Both the position numbers and the translations under genes were made by a program. DNA of 15,247 bases from an uncultured Ruminococcus sp. (GTDB lineage Bacteria > Bacillota > Clostridia > Oscillospirales > Acutalibacteraceae), in NCBI GenBank assembly GCA_902766585.1, contig CACXDV010000025.1, positions 1 through 15,247 on the forward strand. The letters are read 5' to 3'. A model generated the notes under the pieces. It ran no database searches and had not been told where the DNA came from. It saw only the letters and a list, made by a program, of their open reading frames with translations. This document shows, one piece after another, positions 1 to 6,203 of this stretch. Numbering within the stretch: position 1 is the first letter of the stretch; every line of letters starts with the position of its first letter.

Positions 1-372
1 AAACAGTTTGATGTTATCGTTACCTCCAACATCTTCGGCGATATCCTCTCAGACGAGGCTTCAATGATAAGCGGCTCTATCGGTATGCTTGCCTCCGCAA
101 GCCTTAACAGCACAAAGCTCGGTATGTATGAGCCTATACACGGTTCGGCACCCGATATCGCAGGCAAGGGTATAGCTAATCCTCTTGCTACCATTCTTTC
201 AGTTGCTATGATGCTCCGCTATTCACTCGACGAGCCGGCAGCAGCAGACGCTATCGAAAAGGCTGTCGCTGAGGTTCTTAAAACCACAAGAACCCCCGAT
301 ATCTATACCGAGGGCACAAAAAAGGTTTCCACTGTCGAAATGGGCGACGCTGTATGTGAACTGCTCAGATAA
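1..372 (+). CDS. leuB: 3-isopropylmalate dehydrogenase, C-terminal part (5' end outside window)
   Basis: The frame is open from base 1 to the TAA at 370-372, giving 123 residues of the C-terminal part of LeuB. LeuB is the cytoplasmic NAD- and Mg-dependent enzyme that oxidatively decarboxylates 3-isopropylmalate in leucine biosynthesis. Seen in the sequence: the family block DVIVTSNIFGDILSDEAS, which carries the metal-binding aspartates, then GSIGMLASASL, and the YEPIHGSAPDIAGKGIANP block that contacts NAD. The ending is normal for the family. Isocitrate and tartrate dehydrogenases share this fold, but the EPIHGSAPDIAGKG stretch and the length fit LeuB best. The start and any leu operon partners lie upstream of the window. 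A strong terminator follows 18 bases after the stop, so this is the last gene of its transcript. Confidence 0.93.
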   Translation, partial: KQFDVIVTSNIFGDILSDEASMISGSIGMLASASLNSTKLGMYEPIHGSAPDIAGKGIANPLATILSVAMMLRYSLDEPAAADAIEKAVAEVLKTTRTPDIYTEGTKKVSTVEMGDAVCELLR

Positions 373-390
373 TATACAAAATAAATAACC

Positions 391-438
391 GGCTGCCGCA
401 GTATCCTCTGAAAGATATTGCGGCAGCCGTATTTTTTT
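391..438 (+). terminator. Rho-independent terminator after leuB, probably bidirectional
   Basis: The arms are 391-405 and 414-428 (GGCTGCCGCAGTATC and GATATTGCGGCAGCC), a 15-bp stem with one G-U pair and an 8-base loop, followed by a run of seven T at 432-438. It sits between the stop of leuB and the stop of the convergent sirtuin gene at 437. Read on the minus strand the same stem is followed by a weaker T-rich stretch, so it could also end the minus-strand operon. Confidence 0.9.
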
Positions 439-1150
439 ACTGGACAACCTCTCCTAAAACCTGTCCTATCGGATCCCTGATAACGATATCAGCCTCTTTG
501 TCATATGATGTGGGCGATTTATTGATAAGAACTATTTTACTTCCGTCAAAATATCTCAGAAAGCCCGCTGCAGGATAAACATTGAGCGAGGTTCCTCCGA
601 TAATGAGTACATCAGCCTTTGCAATTGCATGAACAGCCGCGCTTACGGTCTTGTCATCAAGTCCTTCCTCATAAAGCACAACATCAGGCTTAATTATTCC
701 TCCGCATTTGCATTTCGGTATATCAGTACTTTCGGTAACAGCAGAAAGATCATAGAATTTATGACACTTCATGCAGTAATTTCTCAGCACCGAACCGTGA
801 AGCTCATATACAGTCCTGCTTCCCGCTAACTGATGAAGACCGTCAATGTTCTGCGTAACAACAGCCCTGAGCTTTCCCTGTTCCTCAAGCCTTGCAAGCG
901 CATAGTGAGCCTTGTTGGGCTTTGCAGAGGTGCATATCATCTTGTCGCGGTAAAAATCATAGAAGTCCTTCGGTCTCGTCATAAAAAAGCTGTGACTGAG
1001 TATAGTCTCAGGAGGATATTTGTACTTCTGGTTATACAGACCGTCAACACTTCGGAAATCAGGTATACCGCTTTCTGTAGATACTCCTGCACCACCGAAA
1101 AATACAATGTTGCTGCTGTCCTCAATAACCTTTTTCAAATCTTCATACAT
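437..1150 (-). CDS. Sir2-family NAD-dependent protein deacylase (sirtuin)
   Basis: Sirtuins remove acetyl or other acyl groups from lysines, consuming NAD and giving nicotinamide and O-acyl-ADP-ribose. In this 237-residue protein the NAD-binding block GAGVSTESGIPDFRS lies at residues 20-34, TQNIDGLH at 99-106, and the catalytic histidine in ELHGS is H118. A zinc site is formed by C126, C129, C147 and C149 (CxxC then CxC). GGTSLNVYPA at 185-194 and LINKSP at 208-213 complete the Rossmann fold, so all core residues are present. The frame runs up to a GTG at 1159, but AAAGGG would lie only about one base from that codon. The ATG at 1150 sits ten bases after it and is preferred. It is the second gene of a minus-strand pair, 36 bases after the MBL-like gene, with no promoter seen between them. 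Acyl specificity cannot be told from sequence alone. Confidence 0.93.
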   Translation of the reverse strand: MYEDLKKVIEDSSNIVFFGGAGVSTESGIPDFRSVDGLYNQKYKYPPETILSHSFFMTRPKDFYDFYRDKMICTSAKPNKAHYALARLEEQGKLRAVVTQNIDGLHQLAGSRTVYELHGSVLRNYCMKCHKFYDLSAVTESTDIPKCKCGGIIKPDVVLYEEGLDDKTVSAAVHAIAKADVLIIGGTSLNVYPAAGFLRYFDGSKIVLINKSPTSYDKEADIVIRDPIGQVLGEVVQ

Positions 1151-1186
1151 AACACGCACACCCTTTCATTTTGATATTATATATTT

Positions 1187-1960
1187 TTAATGATTGAACA
1201 GAATACTGATATCGGGATTTTCCTTATGCAGACGGCGTACAGTCGCCTGTACGGATATATAATCATCTGGATATGTCACCCTTTTAAGCAGCTTGTCCGA
1301 AGGTATAAGCCCCTCATCTAAAGCCGTTTTGTCAACAAATGCATCCGCTGCAATGAATATTTTCTTTTCCGTAAGGTAAAAACCCGCCATTGCTCCGACC
1401 GCACCCTTCAAATCAACGGCAAGTATACTTCCGTCCCCGAAAACATCAAATACCCATTTAAAATATTCATTCATAATGCTTTTGCCCTTAAATATCCCCG
1501 CTGCACTTTTCTTTATTTCTGCCGGCGGAAGCGTCGAGGGCATTATCCCGTCATCCTTATCTGCAAGCCACAGCACTGACAAGACCTGAGCCGTGGAAAT
1601 AAGTTCATATTTTGGCAGCATAGGAAGTCCTCCGCAGCATTCCGGAGTACACTGTGTCAGCAGTACCTTTTTTATGATCAGAGGATCCCTTCCCTCTGAG
1701 GAAAGATGAGTGCATATCTCATCATCATGGTTAAAGCTTATCCTCCTGCTCATACTGAACTTTGCAAAATCCGCAAGGTTCTTTTTCAGAAAATGGCTGC
1801 ATCCGGTATTGATAAGTATATTGCCGTATTTTTTATGCTCGGCAAGGTATACGTTTACAGGCAGAGTACGCTTTCCCTTACTGCACCCGCGGAAAAGCTC
1901 ACTGTAATCTATTTCCTCCTTACCGCAGGAATATTGCTTGAAGCTGATGATCTTATCCAT
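1187..1960 (-). CDS. Metallo-beta-lactamase-fold protein with degenerate metal site (probable pseudoenzyme)
   Basis: This 257-residue protein follows the layout of AHL-lactonase-like MBL hydrolases: a first strand block (VYLAEHKKYGNILINTG, residues 38-53, where the family has a D-T-G), then KVLLTQCTPECCGGLP (98-113) where active members have LLTHxHxDHxGGL. The block FDVFGDGSILAVDLKGAVGA (171-190) corresponds to the DGS...PGHTPG stretch, IFIAADAF (201-208) to the usual aGDA strand, and the protein ends in FNH (H257). Aligned by position, all four ligands of HxHxDH are changed (Q103, T105, E107, C108) and the PGHTPG histidine is A187. Only D206 and perhaps H257 remain, so classical zinc hydrolase activity is unlikely. 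The frame extends to an ATG at 2011, but GGAG eight bases before the ATG at 1960 decides the start. It is the first gene of the operon with the sirtuin, behind the promoter at 2065-2093. Function is unknown. Confidence 0.75.
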   Translation of the reverse strand: MDKIISFKQYSCGKEEIDYSELFRGCSKGKRTLPVNVYLAEHKKYGNILINTGCSHFLKKNLADFAKFSMSRRISFNHDDEICTHLSSEGRDPLIIKKVLLTQCTPECCGGLPMLPKYELISTAQVLSVLWLADKDDGIMPSTLPPAEIKKSAAGIFKGKSIMNEYFKWVFDVFGDGSILAVDLKGAVGAMAGFYLTEKKIFIAADAFVDKTALDEGLIPSDKLLKRVTYPDDYISVQATVRRLHKENPDISILFNH

Positions 1961-2064
1961 TACAAACACTCCGTTTTTCAATTGCGTCAAACACAACAAG
2001 CTTTTATACATGATAAGAAAAATTTTTGATATTACGGTATAAAGCCTGTGCTCTTATACTTTTA

Positions 2065-2093
2065 ATTCTATAAATAATTACTAAAAATGTCAA
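2065..2093 (-). promoter_or_regulatory. Sigma-A-type promoter for the MBL-like/sirtuin operon
   Basis: On the minus strand there is a perfect -35 TTGACA (2088-2093), a 17-base spacer and TAGAAT (2065-2070) as -10. Transcription would start near 2058, leaving a leader of about 100 bases before the preferred ATG at 1960. It is back to back with the promoter of the foldase gene, about 50 bases away. Confidence 0.8.
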
Positions 2094-2144
2094 TAGCAGT
2101 TTGTTTGTTTTTCGGTATTTTAGGTATGCTTCATAAAATAACAG

Positions 2145-2173
2145 TTGAAAAATTTACGGATTTTTGATATTAT
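2145..2173 (+). promoter_or_regulatory. Sigma-A-type promoter for the foldase lipoprotein gene
   Basis: TTGAAA (2145-2150), a 17-base spacer and TATTAT (2168-2173) each match consensus at 5 of 6 positions. The expected start is near 2180, some 75 bases before the ATG at 2257. A small hairpin (AGCAT, loop CAAA, ATGCT at 2195-2208) lies in the leader. Confidence 0.65.
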
Positions 2174-2224
2174 TAGAATGGCGTTTTTTATAAAAGCATC
2201 AAAATGCTGAAAAAAACTTGATAA

Positions 2225-2241
2225 CATAATTTCAAATTATG
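2225..2241. promoter_or_regulatory. Perfect 8-bp inverted repeat next to the foldase ribosome binding site
   Basis: CATAATTT and AAATTATG are exact reverse complements separated by one base, and the right arm ends directly before the AAGGAGAGG ribosome binding site at 2242-2250. It lies inside the predicted transcript, downstream of the promoter. It could be a DNA operator or a leader hairpin that affects ribosome access; chance is also possible in AT-rich sequence. Confidence 0.35.
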
Positions 2242-2256
2242 AAGGAGAGGGATAAT

Positions 2257-3864
2257 ATGTCAGAAAAATCAACATGGCGCAAGCGTATTACAGCAGCGCT
2301 TGCCGCCGGAGCCCTACTCGTCACACTCCCGCTTTCCGGCTGCAATAACACGGACAAGGGCGGAAAGGACGAAAGCAAAACATCACAGACAGTATCAGAG
2401 ACCACAGAAAAGGTTCCCGATACAAAATTCGGCGACGGTATCGTTGCTCAGTCAAAAACATATAAAATCAAGTATTCTGTAATGGAATATCTTCTGAATT
2501 ATATGTTTACAAACTTCTACAACAACTACGGTGGTGCAAATTACTTTGATACCACAAAGGACCTTAAAAAACAGTATTACAACGAGGAGGAAAAAGTTTC
2601 CTGGTTTGACTACTTCACAGGAACCACCAAGAATTATCTCACACAGGTAATGGTTTTCTCCGAGGGCGCAAAGGAAGCCGGCATCAAACTTTCAGAAGCA
2701 GACGAAAGCACACTTTCCGAGGGCTTCGATATGATGACTTCCGTGGCTGCCGAATCAAGCATGACCGTTGATGAATTTGTAAAATCAACATACGGCTCTC
2801 ATGTTACAAAGGCAGATGTAGAAGAGATACAGAGAATGACCATTCTTGCACAGAATTATAACAACTATCTCATTGACAACTTCAGATACACCGATGAACA
2901 GTATGAGGAATTTTACGAGAAGGACAAGAACTCCTACCGCAAGGCAGATTATCTCGTTTATTCCTTCCCCTATACAGATGCGACCGATGAGGAAAAAGCC
3001 AAGCTTAAGGAATATGCCGACGGACTTGCAAACTGCAAGGATCAGAAGGAATATGAGGCTTACCTTGTCGATTATCTGAAAAACAACCGTAACCTCGTCT
3101 CACTTCCTCAGACCTCAGAAAGCTCTATTACAGAGGAACAGTTCAATTCTGCCATTGAAGCACAGGTAGAGTCCGCAATGAACAAGGGCGTTGCCTATAA
3201 TGACTCAAATGATGCCTATAAATGGATATTCAGCGAGGACAGAAAGGCAAACGATGCGACTAACATAGACCTTAATAATGCATATAATGCAATTATGATA
3301 CTTAAGCCTATCTATCGTGATGAAACAGCAACAAGAAATGTCCGCCATATTCTTATAACCGAACAGACAGAAGGCTCTGATGCGGCTGCAAAGAAAAAAG
3401 CAGAGGATATTCTCAACGAATGGAAGGACGGCGCTCAGGACGAGGAATCCTTCGGAGAGCTTGCCACAAAGTATACCGAAGATCCCGGTCCAAAGAATAC
3501 CGGCGGTCTCTACAGCGGAGTCGTTCCCGGACAAATGGTCGGAGAGTTCAATGACTGGCTCTTCGATTCCAAACGCAAGGTCGGAGATACGGATATAGTT
3601 AAAACCACCTACGGATATCATATCATGTATTACAGCGGTCCCGGTCTCAAGTCATGGCAGAATTCAGTTGATTCCGACATGAGAAAGAAGGACCTTTCGG
3701 ATAAGTATGAGGAAATGAAGAAGACATATCCGGTAGAATTTGATGATGATGCTATTTCCAATATGATAATCAAGATGCCTGCATCAGAGGAATCAAGCTC
3801 CTCTGTAAATATTGATTCTGTCGCTCCTTCATCTGAAACACCTGAAAGCAGTACCGAAGAATAA
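2257..3864 (+). CDS. PrsA/SurA-like parvulin-type peptidyl-prolyl isomerase lipoprotein
   Basis: This is an extracytoplasmic foldase expected to help exported proteins fold at the cell surface, anchored by lipid. The 535-residue precursor has a basic N-end, a hydrophobic stretch at about 11-24, and a lipobox LSGC with the acylated C29, followed by a charged Ser/Thr/Lys-rich linker. Residues about 45-350 form the long helical N-region typical of SurA/PrsA chaperone lobes. The parvulin (rotamase) domain spans about 360-459: VRHILI (362-367), then SFGELATKYTEDPG, GGLYSGVVPGQMVGEFNDW, and YGYHIMYY near 452-459. The C-terminal tail is Ser/Glu-rich. The ATG at 2239 is in frame but lies before the AAGGAGAGG sequence, so the ATG at 2257, seven bases after it, is chosen. 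The gene has its own promoter and terminator. At 535 residues it is longer than Bacillus PrsA (about 290), mainly in the N-region; the substrate is unknown. Confidence 0.87.
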   Translation: MSEKSTWRKRITAALAAGALLVTLPLSGCNNTDKGGKDESKTSQTVSETTEKVPDTKFGDGIVAQSKTYKIKYSVMEYLLNYMFTNFYNNYGGANYFDTTKDLKKQYYNEEEKVSWFDYFTGTTKNYLTQVMVFSEGAKEAGIKLSEADESTLSEGFDMMTSVAAESSMTVDEFVKSTYGSHVTKADVEEIQRMTILAQNYNNYLIDNFRYTDEQYEEFYEKDKNSYRKADYLVYSFPYTDATDEEKAKLKEYADGLANCKDQKEYEAYLVDYLKNNRNLVSLPQTSESSITEEQFNSAIEAQVESAMNKGVAYNDSNDAYKWIFSEDRKANDATNIDLNNAYNAIMILKPIYRDETATRNVRHILITEQTEGSDAAAKKKAEDILNEWKDGAQDEESFGELATKYTEDPGPKNTGGLYSGVVPGQMVGEFNDWLFDSKRKVGDTDIVKTTYGYHIMYYSGPGLKSWQNSVDSDMRKKDLSDKYEEMKKTYPVEFDDDAISNMIIKMPASEESSSSVNIDSVAPSSETPESSTEE

Positions 3865-3888
3865 AAAAATGAATAATTGAAACCTGTC

Positions 3889-3926
3889 GGCTGTTGCACC
3901 ATACTTTGGTACAACAGCCATTTTTT
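3889..3926 (+). terminator. Rho-independent terminator after the foldase gene
   Basis: The arms GGCTGTTGCACCA (3889-3901) and TGGTACAACAGCC (3907-3919) pair over 13 positions with one mismatch, around a 5-base loop, and are followed by T6 at 3921-3926. The core GGCTGTTG...CAACAGCC recurs in the terminator after upp. Confidence 0.9.
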
Positions 3927-4008
3927 GCATCTTTATCAGGTAAGGTTTGGTAATTTTCAACCTTAAAAACTATTTTATAAAAAATTTATAAAATTTTCAA
4001 AAAATATA

Positions 4009-4037
4009 GTGACATTTTACTATTTTTATGATATAAT
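4009..4037 (+). promoter_or_regulatory. Promoter of the phoH-ybeY-era-recO-mutS2 operon
   Basis: GTGACA (4009-4014), a 17-base spacer and a perfect TATAAT (4032-4037). The -10 is preceded by TG at 4029-4030, making an extended -10 (TGATATAAT). Poly-A/T tracts lie just upstream. The predicted start near 4044 leaves a leader of about 130 bases. Confidence 0.8.
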
Positions 4038-4082
4038 GGGTAAAAATCCGAAATTGTTTTCATTTTTGTACTATTTACATCG

Positions 4083-4131
4083 GAAAAAGCTTAAAAAAGT
4101 GCTGATTTTACTTCAGGCATACAGCTTTTTC
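4083..4131 (+). promoter_or_regulatory. Two-part hairpin in the phoH leader
   Basis: The outer arms GAAAAAGCT (4083-4091) and AGCTTTTTC (4123-4131) are exact reverse complements. Inside them TGCTGA (4100-4105) can pair with TCAGGCA (4113-4119) with one bulged G. The right arm ends in five T then C, so it could also act as a weak attenuator. The role is unknown and the structure is proposed by eye. Confidence 0.35.
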
Positions 4132-4174
4132 AATACATTATCGGACAATTCAAAGAACATATTCAGGTGGTAAG

Positions 4175-5134
4175 ATGATAGAGCAGATCATAAATATAGA
4201 CCGTATGGAACAGGCGGTCGCACTTTTCGGTACATTCGACGAGAACATACGTCTGATACAGAATGAGTATATGGTATCGGTCATATGCCGTGATTCCGAA
4301 CTGAAAATAAGCGGCGAACCAGAAAATGTTTCAAAGGCGGCAAAGGTTATCGAAAGCCTGCTCGGTCTTATAAACAGAGGCGAAGCACTGAGCGACCAGA
4401 ATGTCCGCTACTGTATGTCACTTGTAAACGAAGGAAATGAAGAAAGGCTTGACCGTGTTGTCGGGGACTGCATCTGCATCACCTCACGCGGAAAGCCCGT
4501 AAAGCCCAAAACACTGGGACAGAAAAAATATTGTACGGCTATCGGCAGGAACACCGTAACTCTCGGAATAGGTCCTGCCGGTACGGGAAAGACCTATCTT
4601 GCAGTCGCAATGGCTGTGACCGCCTTCCGCGCAAGAGAAATAAACCGCATAATCCTTACGCGCCCTGCCGTTGAAGCAGGCGAAAAGCTCGGCTTCCTTC
4701 CGGGAGACCTTCAAAGCAAGGTCGATCCTTATCTCAGACCGCTTTATGATGCGCTGTTTGATATGCTCGGTGCCGAGACCTATCAGAAATATGTGGAACG
4801 CGGAAATATTGAGGTCGCACCCCTTGCTTATATGAGAGGCCGTACCCTTGATGACAGCTTTATTATTCTTGACGAAGCGCAGAATACCACTCCGGAACAG
4901 ATGAAAATGTTTCTTACCAGACTGGGCTTTAATTCAAAAATGGTTATCACAGGCGATATAACACAGATCGACCTGCCCTCCGGAATACGCTCCGGACTTA
5001 AGGATGCAATGCGAATACTGAAAAATATCGAAGGTATCGAAACAGTTACCTTTAATCCGTCAGATGTTGTCAGAAACCGGCTTGTACAGGATATTATCAA
5101 GGCATATGACAACGCCAGGGCATCCGGTAAATAA
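4175..5134 (+). CDS. phoH: PhoH-family ATPase
   Basis: A cytoplasmic P-loop ATPase of the PhoH/PhoL family, almost always encoded next to ybeY and proposed to act with it in RNA metabolism. Residues 1-110 form the small N-terminal RNA-binding-like region (KISGEPENVSKAAKVIESL resembles a KH-type fold). The ATPase domain covers about 112-318: Walker A GPAGTGKT at 133-140, ILTRPAVEAGEKLGFLPGD at 160-178, Walker B FIILDEAQN at 229-237 (D233, E234), sensor-like VITGDITQIDLP at 257-268, and DVVRNRLV at 297-304. The length of 319 fits the family. The ribosome binding site AGGTGG lies four bases before the ATG. It is the first gene of the long operon; ybeY follows after 36 bases. The Escherichia coli name suggests a phosphate-starvation role, but no Pho-box-like element was recognised here. 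Confidence 0.95.
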   Translation: MIEQIINIDRMEQAVALFGTFDENIRLIQNEYMVSVICRDSELKISGEPENVSKAAKVIESLLGLINRGEALSDQNVRYCMSLVNEGNEERLDRVVGDCICITSRGKPVKPKTLGQKKYCTAIGRNTVTLGIGPAGTGKTYLAVAMAVTAFRAREINRIILTRPAVEAGEKLGFLPGDLQSKVDPYLRPLYDALFDMLGAETYQKYVERGNIEVAPLAYMRGRTLDDSFIILDEAQNTTPEQMKMFLTRLGFNSKMVITGDITQIDLPSGIRSGLKDAMRILKNIEGIETVTFNPSDVVRNRLVQDIIKAYDNARASGK

Positions 5135-5170
5135 TTATTATCTTATTTTTTATGAAAGGTGAGGTTTTAA

Positions 5171-5680
5171 ATGGATAAAATCAAGGTTATTATCACAAAT
5201 AAGCAGAAGGATATAAAGGTACCCACCGGTCTGAGAATGCTTATCCGCCGCTGCTGCAATGCTGTTTTGCAGATGGAGGAATTTCCCGGCTCGGTAGAGG
5301 TGAGCGTTACACTTGTAAATAATGAACAGATCCGTGAACTTAATTCAAAATACAGAAAAAAGGATACCGATACAGACGTTCTTTCCTTCCCTATGGGCGA
5401 AAACGGAAAATATGATATTGATCCCAATACCGGCGCAAAAATGCTCGGCGATATCGTCATTTCCATGGAAAAGGCAGTAGAACAGGCTGAACGCTTCGGA
5501 CACAGCCTCCAGAGAGAAGTTGGCTATCTTACAGCTCATTCAATGCTCCACCTCCTCGGCTATGACCATGAGGACAACGGTCTGCAGCGTCTCAGAATGA
5601 GAGAAAAGGAAGAAAAGGTCATGACTCTCCTCGGTCTGCCCAGCTCATCAAGCTATGTTATCACGGATGAGGACGAATAA
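5171..5680 (+). CDS. ybeY: Endoribonuclease YbeY (rRNA maturation factor)
   Basis: YbeY is a zinc-dependent single-strand endoribonuclease that takes part in 16S rRNA 3'-end maturation and 70S quality control. The signature HxxxHxxxxxH is HSMLHLLGYDH with H123, H127 and H133. The upstream block RKKDTDTDVLSFPM (62-75) and LGDIVIS (92-98) are family hallmarks. The length of 169 is normal. The ribosome binding site is GAGG, seven bases before the ATG. The stop is directly followed by the dgkA ATG, which implies translational coupling. It is placed between phoH and era; Era is also a 16S 3'-end factor, so the operon groups 30S maturation functions. Confidence 0.96.
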   Translation: MDKIKVIITNKQKDIKVPTGLRMLIRRCCNAVLQMEEFPGSVEVSVTLVNNEQIRELNSKYRKKDTDTDVLSFPMGENGKYDIDPNTGAKMLGDIVISMEKAVEQAERFGHSLQREVGYLTAHSMLHLLGYDHEDNGLQRLRMREKEEKVMTLLGLPSSSSYVITDEDE

Positions 5681-6184
5681 ATGAGAAAATTTCTCAAAGG
5701 CTTCAAATATGCCTGGTCTGGCATTATACACTGTGTAAAAAACGAGCGAAATATGAGAATCCATATGGCAGCAGCGCTGTATGTTCTGATTTTTGCACGT
5801 TTTTTTGCATTTTCAAGGTCAGAATACGCTGTACTTCTGCTGACCATAGGGGGAGTATGCTCGGCAGAAACAGTCAATACCTCAGTCGAAATACTGTGCA
5901 ATAAGGTCTCCAAAAAAAGAGATCCGTATATCAGGGCAGCAAAGGATGCCGCTGCCGGAGCAGTACTGATATTTGCTTTTTTTGCTGTGCTGATCGCATT
6001 ATTTTTGTTCGGGGATATTGACGGATGGAAGAAAATGTATTATTTTTATATAACACACCCCATAAATGCAGCCGCGCTGATACTGCTTTGTCCGGTAAGC
6101 CTTATATTTATTATAAAGGGACCGTCAAAGATCGCCGACTTTTCAAAGCGTATGATGAGAAAGCTTTTCAAAAGAAAAAAGTAA
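5681..6184 (+). CDS. dgkA: Diacylglycerol/undecaprenol kinase family membrane protein
   Basis: A small integral-membrane lipid kinase. In Gram-positives this family phosphorylates undecaprenol or diacylglycerol, feeding the lipid carrier of cell-wall synthesis. Visible family features: RNMRIH (23-28), the catalytic block ETVNTSVE with E63, N66 and E70, and AAKDAAAGAVL (86-96). Three membrane segments lie at about 29-42, 48-62 and 89-110. Two points are odd. After NTSVE the usual aspartate of the VVDL/CDK stretch is N74. There is also a tail of about 45 residues with a fourth hydrophobic segment (about 128-146) and a Lys/Arg-rich end, absent from the typical 120-130-residue enzyme. The ATG at 5681 abuts the ybeY stop and uses a GAGG inside ybeY. 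Era follows after 19 bases. Confidence 0.9.
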   Translation: MRKFLKGFKYAWSGIIHCVKNERNMRIHMAAALYVLIFARFFAFSRSEYAVLLLTIGGVCSAETVNTSVEILCNKVSKKRDPYIRAAKDAAAGAVLIFAFFAVLIALFLFGDIDGWKKMYYFYITHPINAAALILLCPVSLIFIIKGPSKIADFSKRMMRKLFKRKK

Positions 6185-6203
6185 CGATCCGGAGGAAAAA
6201 GGA

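Larger units (their letters stand above)
3927..4174. other. AT-rich intergenic region and phoH leader
   Basis: With the terminator before it, this makes about 310 bases without a gene. The first half (to about 4008) is very AT-rich, with a run of A/T tracts upstream of the phoH promoter that could act as an UP-type element. The second half is the predicted phoH leader of about 130 bases with a two-part hairpin. No open reading frame with a ribosome binding site is seen on either strand, and I do not recognise a known riboswitch. Confidence 0.6.

Noticed and set aside
223..447. Minus-strand open frame of 74 codons across the end of leuB
   Set aside because: It lies antisense to the conserved leuB reading frame and through the terminator stem, with no recognisable motif.
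833..1174. Plus-strand open frame of 113 codons antisense to the sirtuin gene
   Set aside because: The opposite strand encodes a full set of sirtuin motifs; this frame has no family features or ribosome binding site.
1961..2011. Longer N-terminus for the MBL-like protein (ATG at 2011)
   Set aside because: No ribosome binding site precedes it, while GGAG sits well before the ATG at 1960.
2239..2256. Upstream ATG in frame with the foldase gene
   Set aside because: The strong ribosome binding site lies after this ATG and fits the ATG at 2257, which also gives a normal lipoprotein signal.
3205..3621. Minus-strand open frame of 138 codons inside the foldase gene
   Set aside because: It is antisense to the parvulin domain, which is clearly conserved; it is a shadow frame.
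4044..4174. Known riboswitch class in the phoH leader
   Set aside because: I could not match any conserved riboswitch core; only simple stems are visible.
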